Shown here: positions 16,579 to 22,277 of the stretch, piece by piece | How the letters are laid out: each line of letters starts with the position of its first letter | How positions within the stretch are numbered: the first letter of the stretch is position 1 | Source of the DNA: Streptomyces asoensis | GTDB taxonomy: Bacteria; Actinomycetota; Actinomycetes; Streptomycetales; Streptomycetaceae | Assembly (NCBI RefSeq): GCF_016860545.1 | Contig: NZ_BNEB01000003.1 | Location: forward strand, 186,001-250,000 | Direction of reading: 5' to 3' | Length of the DNA stretch: 64,000 nt | Translations under genes and position numbers: made by a program | The notes under the pieces: generated by a model | Database searches by the model: none | Seen by the model: the letters and a program-made list of their open reading frames with translations, nothing else | Told to the model about the DNA's origin: nothing

Positions 16579-17828
16579 TGTACGACCTGCTGGTGGTGGG
16601 GGCGGGCCCGTACGGCCTGTCCGTCGCGGCCCACGCCGCGGCAGCCGGGCTCACCCTGCGTGTCTTCGGGCGGCCGATGGCGTCCTGGCGCGACAACATG
16701 CCCGGCGGGATGTTCCTGAAGTCGGAGCCGTGGGCCTCCAATCTGTCCGACCCCGAAGGGCGGCTGCGGCTCGACGCGTACTGCGCGACCCGGGGCGTGA
16801 CGGCCCGGCACGGCGAACCGATCCCGGTGGAGATGTTCGCCGACTACGGCCTGTGGTTCGCCCGCCATGCCGTCCCGGCGGTCGACGAGCGCACGGTGAC
16901 CCGGATCGCCGCCCGGCCGGGCGGCTTCGAGGCGGTCACGGCGGACGGCGAGACCGTGCGGGCCAGGACCGTCGCCCTCGCCGTGGGCGTCATGCCGTTC
17001 GTCGAGATCCCGGCCCCCTTGCGCGGGCTCTCCCCCGCCCTGGTCTCGCACAGCAGCCACCACGGCGACCTCGACCGGTTCCGCGGCCGGGACGTCACGG
17101 TGATCGGCGGCGGCCAGGCGGCCCTGGAGACCGCCGCCCTCCTCGCCGAACAGGGCTCCCGGGTGAGGGTGCTGGCCCGCGCCGAACGGTTGCACTGGAA
17201 CGACGTGCCGCCGGCCTGGGAGCGGCCCTGGTGGCAGTCGGCCCGCACCCCGCACAGCGGGCTCGGCTGCGGCTGGCGCAACTGGTTCTACGCCGAACGC
17301 CCCGGCCTGTACCGCCTGCTCCCGGAACCGACCCGGGCCCGCATCGCGGGGACGGCGCTCGGACCGGCCGGCGCATGGTGGGTGCGCGACCGGGTGGAGG
17401 GCTCCGTCGAGGTACGCCTCGACCACGAGGTGACGGCGGCGCGCGCGGTCTCCGGCGGAGTGCGGCTGGAGATGGCCGGAGCGGAGTCGTTCGAGACCGA
17501 GCACGTGATCGCTGCCACCGGCTTCAGGGCCACCCGTGACCGGCTCACCCTGCTCTCCGGCGAGCTGCGCGGGTCGCTGGCCACGGTGCCCGACGGCTCC
17601 CCCGCGGTGGGGCGGGACTTCGAGTCGTCCCGTCCCGGCCTGTTCCTGGCCGGTCTGGTGACGGCGGCCGGCTTCGGCCCGGCGATGCGCTTCGTGTACG
17701 GCGCGGCCTTCACGGCGGGGACCCTCGTGCGGGGCGTCCGGCGCCGGCTGCACACGGGCGTGCCGGTCGGCGCGATCCCGGCGCCGGCACCGGACAGGCT
17801 CGGGGCGGCGCAGACCGTGCGGCACTGA
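16578..17828 (+). CDS. FAD-dependent NAD(P)-binding oxidoreductase (flavin monooxygenase-like)
   Basis: The protein is 416 residues. It has an N-terminal FAD-binding Rossmann motif LLVVGAGPYGLSVAAHAA, a second nucleotide-binding motif DVTVIGGGQAALETAALLAEQ near residue 175, and a C-terminal ATGFRATRDRL motif, as in flavin-containing monooxygenases and related NAD(P)/FAD oxidoreductases. No signal peptide is present. Substrate is unknown. It is coupled to the ATP-grasp gene. The end of this pair is followed by a hairpin and the convergent LPXTG-protein gene. Confidence 0.85.
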   Translation: MYDLLVVGAGPYGLSVAAHAAAAGLTLRVFGRPMASWRDNMPGGMFLKSEPWASNLSDPEGRLRLDAYCATRGVTARHGEPIPVEMFADYGLWFARHAVPAVDERTVTRIAARPGGFEAVTADGETVRARTVALAVGVMPFVEIPAPLRGLSPALVSHSSHHGDLDRFRGRDVTVIGGGQAALETAALLAEQGSRVRVLARAERLHWNDVPPAWERPWWQSARTPHSGLGCGWRNWFYAERPGLYRLLPEPTRARIAGTALGPAGAWWVRDRVEGSVEVRLDHEVTAARAVSGGVRLEMAGAESFETEHVIAATGFRATRDRLTLLSGELRGSLATVPDGSPAVGRDFESSRPGLFLAGLVTAAGFGPAMRFVYGAAFTAGTLVRGVRRRLHTGVPVGAIPAPAPDRLGAAQTVRH

Positions 17829-17840
17829 ACCACGCGGGAC

Positions 17841-17872
17841 GGGGGTGCCGGACGTCAGGTCGTCCGGCCCCC
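17841..17872. terminator. Bidirectional hairpin between convergent genes
   Basis: Arms GGGGGTGCCGGACG (17841-17854) and CGTCCGGCCCCC (17861-17872) pair with one bulged T; the loop is 6 nt. It sits between the stop of the oxidoreductase and the stop of the leftward LPXTG-protein gene. Confidence 0.75.
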
Positions 17873-17879
17873 GGCGCCT

Positions 17880-18872
17880 TCACCGTCGGGACGCGGCCCG
17901 GCCTCGCCGGTACAGGAGGACACCGCCGCCGATGAGTGCCGCGCTGATGCCGGAGGCTGCCAGCAGAGCCGTGCTCTCACTGCCGGTGTGCGGCAGTTCG
18001 GGCCGAGTGGGCCCACCGTTGTCCCGCGGGGGCACGCTGTGATCGCCGTGCGGGGGCCGGGTACCTCCGCCGCCGCCACCGCCGTGCGGCGGCGGAGTCG
18101 TGCGGCCACCACCGGGCGGGGTGCTGTGATGGCCGTGGGGCGGCGGAGTGCTGTGACCACCACCGTGCGGAGGCGCGGACGTCTGCCCGCCGGGCGGCGT
18201 GCTGTGACCGCCGTGCGGGGGCGGAGTCGAGTGCTGCCCACCCGGCGGGGTGCTGTGACCGCCGTGCGGGGGCGGGCTCGTGTGCCCGCCGGGCGGCGTG
18301 CTGTGACCGCCGTGCGGGGGCGGAGTCGAGTGCTGCCCACCCGGCGGGGTGCTGTGACCGCCGTGCGGGGGCGGGCTCGTGTGACCGCCGGGCGGAGTGC
18401 TGTGACCACCACCGTGCGGAGGCGGGGACGTGTGACCACCGGGCGGAGTGCTGTGACCGCCGTGCGGAGGCGGACTCGTGTGACCGCCGGGCGGAGTGCC
18501 GCCGCCACCGCCGCAGGTGTCGCCGTAGCCTCCGCAGTCGTCACCCGGACCTTGCCCTGGGTGCTCGGAGTCCCCGTGGCCGGAGTCCCCGTCGTTCGCC
18601 GGATCCCCGTACCCGGAGCCGCCGTTGCCGAAGTCGCCCAGGTCGAAGTCACCGTCGTAGGCGTCGTCGTGCGGGGACCGGTGGGAGCGGTGGGTGGATG
18701 GGGCCGAGGGGGTGGCACAGGAGGCGCCGGACGCCGGGGCGAGCGCGGCGACGGCGTCGGCCGAGGCGCCGCAGGTCTGCGGGTCGGCGAGGGCGTGCCC
18801 GCCCGCGTACAGGGACAGGATGCCCGTCGCGGCGGCGGCCGCGACCATTGCCCTGCTCAGGCTCTGTCGCAA
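17880..18872 (-). CDS. LPXTG cell-wall-anchored His/Pro/Gly-repeat protein with chaplin-like N-terminal loop
   Basis: I choose a TTG start at 18872 because GGAGGA lies 8 nt upstream and the product then opens with a normal signal peptide (Met-Arg-Gln, hydrophobic core, cleavage GHALA/DP); 330 residues result. Residues 34-52 read CGASADAVAALAPASGASC, whose Cys-x17-Cys spacing and pattern align with the disulfide loop of the neighbouring chaplin. An acidic Gly/Asp-rich stretch follows (about 60-120), then about a dozen degenerate repeats of roughly 8-15 residues built on TPPGGHTSPPPHGGHS (about 125-280). The end is a sortase signal: LPHTG at 293-297, a hydrophobic helix and RRGRAASRR. It is thus anchored to peptidoglycan with a stiff histidine-rich stalk. 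It lies downstream of a chaplin and probably shares its expression during aerial growth. Its role is unknown. Confidence 0.85.
   Translation of the reverse strand: MRQSLSRAMVAAAAATGILSLYAGGHALADPQTCGASADAVAALAPASGASCATPSAPSTHRSHRSPHDDAYDGDFDLGDFGNGGSGYGDPANDGDSGHGDSEHPGQGPGDDCGGYGDTCGGGGGTPPGGHTSPPPHGGHSTPPGGHTSPPPHGGGHSTPPGGHTSPPPHGGHSTPPGGQHSTPPPHGGHSTPPGGHTSPPPHGGHSTPPGGQHSTPPPHGGHSTPPGGQTSAPPHGGGHSTPPPHGHHSTPPGGGRTTPPPHGGGGGGGTRPPHGDHSVPPRDNGGPTRPELPHTGSESTALLAASGISAALIGGGVLLYRRGRAASRR
18110..18505 (-). repeat. In-frame tandem repeats encoding Pro/Gly/His-rich stalk
   Basis: The DNA repeats a degenerate unit of roughly 24-60 bp, for example the block around 18190-18250 recurs almost exactly at 18310-18370. 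It stays in frame in the LPXTG protein, so length variation by recombination would change stalk length without frameshift. Confidence 0.8.
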
Positions 18873-18905
18873 TCTCGTTGTCCTCCTGCCGGGAGAAGTG
18901 GAAAA

Positions 18906-18947
18906 GAGCCGGCCCTGGACCACGGGGACGTCGTCCAGGGCCGGCTC
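18906..18947 (-). terminator. Perfect hairpin between chaplin and LPXTG-protein genes
   Basis: There are 15-bp perfect arms, GAGCCGGCCCTGGAC (18906-18920) and its complement (18933-18947), with a 12-nt loop. It begins 32 bp after the chaplin stop and ends 34 bp before the TTG start of the LPXTG gene. It would terminate the chaplin message or allow partial read-through into the next gene. Confidence 0.85.
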
Positions 18948-18978
18948 GGTCCGGCCGTACGGCCGGGGTGTCGCGTCG

Positions 18979-19206
18979 TCAGTCGTTGACGCAGACGTTG
19001 CCGCCGGTCGGGTTCAGCGCGGCGATGACGTTGATCGAGTTGCCGCACAGGTTGACCGGGATGTGGATCGGAATCTGGACGACGTTGCCCGACAGGACAC
19101 CAGGCGAGCCGATGGCTGCGCCGTTGGCTCCGGCGTCGGCGAAGGCGGGGGCGGCCCCGCCGAGGGCCAGAATCAGACCCGCGACAACAGCAGCGCTCTT
19201 CTTCAT
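18979..19206 (-). CDS. Short chaplin (single chaplin domain, secreted)
   Basis: The ATG at 19206, behind GAAGGGAAAC, gives 75 residues; the longer frame to 19281 has no signal-peptide sense. Residues 1-23 form the signal peptide (Met-Lys-Lys, cleavage AFA/DAG). The mature chaplin carries SPGVLSGN, VVQIPIHIPVNL, Cys54, GNSINVIAALNPTGGNV and Cys72, again 17 residues between cysteines. Compared with the first chaplin the hydrophobic block is more isoleucine-rich and the second half has TGG in place of AFG. It is a short ChpD-H type, secreted and assembled into surface fibrils. It is transcribed away from the rodlin pair and is directly upstream of the LPXTG gene. Confidence 0.95.
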   Translation of the reverse strand: MKKSAAVVAGLILALGGAAPAFADAGANGAAIGSPGVLSGNVVQIPIHIPVNLCGNSINVIAALNPTGGNVCVND

Positions 19207-19450
19207 GAGTTTCCCTTCTCTGCGGTCATGCCCGGATGACGGTCGAAACCGAGCGAGCTCAACTGGAACGGCTCGCACCATGACCCGCAGGCTGCAAACG
19301 AGAGATAGACAGCCGAAGAAACCGATGAACGCGAGTCGCCCGGGAATTCACTCGAACGCCCTCGGGAAATTCACACGCAAGGCCCACCGGGGAAGAAACG
19401 CTTCACCTCGGCGGCGGGGAAAATGACGGAAAGTCAGCGCAAAAAAAGCG
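19207..19450. other. Intergenic region upstream of the second chaplin
   Basis: No gene is seen. The stretch is unusually A-rich for this genome (for example 19300-19400 and the A-run at 19440-19447) and must contain the chaplin promoter. Chaplin and rodlin genes are known BldN targets in Streptomyces, but I could not place a BldN site with confidence. Confidence 0.5.
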
Positions 19451-19487
19451 GCCGGACGGCCCGCCGGAAAGGGACGGGCCGTCCGGC
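19451..19487 (-). terminator. Intrinsic terminator of the first rodlin gene
   Basis: There are 13-bp perfect arms, GCCGGACGGCCCG (19451-19463) and its complement (19475-19487). In the leftward direction it is followed by a run of T (A-run at 19440-19447 on the plus strand), the classic rho-independent form. Confidence 0.9.
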
Positions 19488-19509
19488 GGGCGCTGCGCCG
19501 GGGGGGACG

Positions 19510-19923
19510 TCAGTGGTTGGCCACACCGTTGCCCGAGAGCGCGGAGATGTCGTCCAGGATGTGCGACAGCGGCTCGTCGCCCTTGGCCTGGGTGCTGTTC
19601 TCGGCGCACTGCTGGTTCTGCGGGGCCGACAGGATCGGGATGTCCTGCACGCCGACGTTGGCGATGACGGCGAGGACGGACTGCACGTCGGCCTTGACCG
19701 GCAGGCCCACGCAGAGCTTGTTGGCGGTGCCCTGGACCAGGCTGGCCTGTGGGCTCATGTCGCCCTTGGTCACCGAGTTGCCGAACGCCTCGCGCGCGCC
19801 GTTGCCGCTGGCGGAGGTGGTACCGGCGTCGTCCCCGATGGCAAGCGCCTGGGGGGCGACCGCCGCGGACATACCGACGACGGAAGCGGCGACCGCCGCC
19901 GCGGCCATTGCCTTCTTGAGCAT
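19510..19923 (-). CDS. Rodlin (RdlA/RdlB family)
   Basis: Rodlins are secreted proteins that organise chaplin fibrils into the paired rodlets of aerial hyphae and spores. The ATG at 19923 follows GGAAAGGAA and yields 137 residues with a signal peptide (residues 1-28, cleavage QALA/IGDD). The mature part begins with [10 protein letters not shown] and has the family core [34 protein letters not shown], then the C-terminus [18 protein letters not shown]. Two cysteines are conserved among the three rodlins here. It is divergent from the second rodlin across a 230-bp region, an arrangement I recall for S. coelicolor rdlA/rdlB. Confidence 0.95.
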   Translation of the reverse strand: MLKKAMAAAAVAASVVGMSAAVAPQALAIGDDAGTTSASGNGAREAFGNSVTKGDMSPQASLVQGTANKLCVGLPVKADVQSVLAVIANVGVQDIPILSAPQNQQCAENSTQAKGDEPLSHILDDISALSGNGVANH

Positions 19924-20153
19924 TTCGCTATTCCTTTCCCTGTCCTGACTCCTGGCCAGGACCATGTGCCTGCCACCGAACCAACCGGATGCGCCGCATT
20001 TGGTTGCGGTCCGTCACCCGATCGGTTTTTCCGGCCCGGCGGCCGCACGTCACACCAATAGGCCATCGGAGTGAACGGGAGCAACCAAACAGGTCAGGTG
20101 AAGTTAATCCGAACGCTCCGGTGGACGGGGCTTCTTCACGAAGGGATTGACAA
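19924..20153. promoter_or_regulatory. Divergent rodlin promoter region
   Basis: This 230-bp region separates two rodlin genes transcribed away from each other and must drive both. It is relatively AT-rich in parts (20040-20110). I do not assign exact -10/-35 boxes. BldN-dependent developmental expression is expected from what is known of rodlins. Confidence 0.6.
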
Positions 20154-20564
20154 GTGATCAAGAAGGTTCTTGCCACCGCCGCGGTCGCCGCTTCCGTCGT
20201 CGGCGTCTCCGCCGCGGCGGCCGCTCCGGCCCTCGCCATCGGGAACGACAGCGGCACCACCTCCGCCAGCGGCAACGGCGCCAGCCAGTCCTTCGGCAAC
20301 TCGGCCACCTTCGGCAACATGAGCCCCCAGATGGCGCTCATCCAGGGCTCCTTCAACAAGCCCTGCATCGGTCTGCCGGCCAAGCTCAACGCCCAGTCGA
20401 TCCTGGCCCTGATCAACGTCGGCGTGCAGGACATCCCGATCCTGTCGGCCCCGCAGAACCAGCAGTGTGTCGAGAACAGCACCCAGGCCAAGGGCGACGA
20501 GCCGCTGTCGCACATCCTGGACGACATCTCGGTCCTGGCGGGCAACGGCGCGGCCAACCACTGA
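20154..20564 (+). CDS. Rodlin (RdlA/RdlB family)
   Basis: The protein is 136 residues from GTG 20154 with a signal peptide (1-28; cleavage PALA/IGND). The mature part opens [21 protein letters not shown] and shares with its two paralogues the block [16 protein letters not shown] and [16 protein letters not shown]. The last ~130 bp of the coding sequence are identical to the third rodlin gene downstream. A hairpin 57 bp past the stop ends the message. It likely acts as a structural partner of the other rodlins and chaplins on the aerial surface. Confidence 0.95.
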   Translation: MIKKVLATAAVAASVVGVSAAAAAPALAIGNDSGTTSASGNGASQSFGNSATFGNMSPQMALIQGSFNKPCIGLPAKLNAQSILALINVGVQDIPILSAPQNQQCVENSTQAKGDEPLSHILDDISVLAGNGAANH

Positions 20565-20620
20565 GCCGTCGCCGCGAACGGGTTCTCTTCCTGAGCCCAG
20601 GAGTGGTTTATCCGCCCTCG

Positions 20621-20652
20621 CAGCGGGCCGCCGGATCATCGGCGGCCCGCTG
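20621..20652 (+). terminator. Hairpin terminator of the second rodlin gene
   Basis: There are 13-bp perfect arms, CAGCGGGCCGCCG (20621-20633) and its complement (20640-20652), with a 6-nt loop and TTT after it. Confidence 0.85.
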
Positions 20653-20931
20653 TTTCGGCATGCCGCGCGCACCGGCGAGGAGAGCTCCCACGTGACGGCC
20701 GGCCCCGGCGACGCAGTTCGCCACCCCGACGGACCCGTCGGACCCGTCGGCCCTCGTCGGCGGCACGACACCCGTGCGGGGGAGCGCGTACGCGTGTCGC
20801 CGAGGGGCGCACGCGCGCCGTGCGCGGTGCGCTGGGCCGATCGGGGCACAGCGCGCAACCCCGGGCGGGTGCGGCGCGTTGATGATCACGCAGCTCCTCC
20901 CCCGGAGTCCGCCTTTTCGAAGGGAACGAAC

Positions 20932-21339
20932 ATGAAGAAGCTGTGGGCGACCGCGGCCCTCGCCGCCTCCGTCGCCGGTCTCGCGGCGATGAGCGCCCCG
21001 CAGGCCCTCGCCATCGGTGACGACAGCGGCACCACGTCCGCCAGCGGCAACGGTGCCTCGTCGGAGTTCGGCAACTCGGCGACCTTCGGCGACATGAGCC
21101 CGCAGCTCTCGCTCGTCCAGGGCTCGCTGAACAAGCCGTGCATCGGTCTGCCGGCGAAGATCAACGCCCAGTCGCTGATCGCGGCGCTCAACATCGGTGT
21201 GCAGGACATCCCGATCCTGTCGGCCCCGCAGAACCAGCAGTGTGTCGAGAACAGCACCCAGGCCAAGGGCGACGAGCCGCTGTCGCACATCCTGGACGAC
21301 ATCTCGGTCCTGGCGGGCAACGGCGCGGGCAACGGCTGA
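20932..21339 (+). CDS. Third rodlin
   Basis: The protein is 135 residues from ATG 20932, behind GGGAACG, with a signal peptide ending QALA/IGDD. It has the same mature N-terminus ([18 protein letters not shown]) and C-terminal block as the other two rodlins; it ends NGAGNG rather than ANH. It is separated from the second rodlin by a terminator and about 280 bp, so it has its own promoter. I recall two rodlins in S. coelicolor, so three suggests an extra duplication in this lineage. Confidence 0.95.
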   Translation: MKKLWATAALAASVAGLAAMSAPQALAIGDDSGTTSASGNGASSEFGNSATFGDMSPQLSLVQGSLNKPCIGLPAKINAQSLIAALNIGVQDIPILSAPQNQQCVENSTQAKGDEPLSHILDDISVLAGNGAGNG

Positions 21340-21359
21340 GCCGCACCCTGACGTACCGC

Positions 21360-21395
21360 GACGGCGGGTCACCGGTTCCCCGGTGGCCCGCCGTC
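21360..21395. terminator. Hairpin between third rodlin and convergent ABC permease gene
   Basis: There are 16-bp arms with one G-T pair (21360-21375 and 21380-21395) and a TTCC tetraloop. It lies 20 bp after the rodlin stop and can also serve the leftward transporter genes. Confidence 0.85.
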
Positions 21396-21422
21396 CGGCG
21401 TCCGGCGTCCGTCGGACACCCT

Positions 21423-22277
21423 CTAGGACACGACGTCCTTGCGGGCGAAGCCCCGGAAGGCCAGGGCGAACAGGACCAGGGCGTAGGTCACCGAGACGGC
21501 GGTGCCCTGGATCATGCCGGACCACTCGGGGGTGGGCTGGACCGCGTCGGCCCAGGCGAACTGCCAGTGCGCGGGCAGGAAGTCGCGCCAGTCGCCGAGG
21601 GCGGTGACGGCGTCCAGGACGTTGCCGACGATGGTCAGGCCGACCGCGCCGCCGACCGCGCCGAGCGGGGCGTCGGTCTTCGTCGAGAGCCAGAACGCCA
21701 GCCCCGCGGTGACCAGCTGGGAGACGAAGACGTACCCGACCACGATCACGAGCCGCTGGGCGGCGGTGGCCGGGTCGAGCGAGCCGCCGGTGGGCAGCTC
21801 CAGGGGCCCCCAGCCGTAGGCCGCGGAGCCGACGGCGAGGGCGACGACCGGCAGCAGCACCATCGCGGCCAGGCTCAGCCCGAGACCGACGACCAGCTTG
21901 GACCACAGCAGGCGGGCGCGCGGCACGGGGGCGGCGAGCAGATAGCGCAGCGAGGACCAGCCGGCTTCCGAGGCGACCGTGTCCCCGCAGAACAGGGCGA
22001 CCGGGATGACCAGGAGGAAGCCCGCGGACACGAAGAGGTTGACGGCGGCGAAGTTGGCGCCGGACGCCGTCGCCGTGTCCATCAAGGTCACCTGGTCGTT
22101 GCGGCCGCCGGGCTCCCCGCCGATCGCGAAGGCGATGAGCAGGACGAACGGCAGCGCGGCGAGGATGCCGCCCATGACCAGCGTGCGGCGGCGCTTGAAC
22201 TGGCGGACCAGCTCGACGCGCAGCGGGAGGGTGCGGCCCGCCTGGTAACCGGGGGCGACCTCGGTGAGCGTGCTCAT
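21423..22277 (-). CDS. ABC-2 type transporter permease
   Basis: The protein is 284 residues with about six membrane segments: the first near LVMGGILAALPFVLLIAFAIG, then FVSAGFLLVIPVALFCGD and four others up to the C-terminus. A cytoplasmic first ~35 residues and the SEAGWSSLRYLLAAPVPRARLLWSKL coupling-like loop match ABC-2 exporters. It is translated directly after the fused ATPase gene (ATGA overlap at 22274-22277). The pair would be an exporter; the substrate cannot be inferred from this subunit. Confidence 0.9.
   Translation of the reverse strand: MSTLTEVAPGYQAGRTLPLRVELVRQFKRRRTLVMGGILAALPFVLLIAFAIGGEPGGRNDQVTLMDTATASGANFAAVNLFVSAGFLLVIPVALFCGDTVASEAGWSSLRYLLAAPVPRARLLWSKLVVGLGLSLAAMVLLPVVALAVGSAAYGWGPLELPTGGSLDPATAAQRLVIVVGYVFVSQLVTAGLAFWLSTKTDAPLGAVGGAVGLTIVGNVLDAVTALGDWRDFLPAHWQFAWADAVQPTPEWSGMIQGTAVSVTYALVLFALAFRGFARKDVVS

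Noticed and set aside
18050..18520. Arg/Val-rich frame opposite the His/Pro/Gly repeats
   Set aside because: It is the antisense reading of the repeat; the minus-strand frame has a signal peptide, a sortase signal and a ribosome site.
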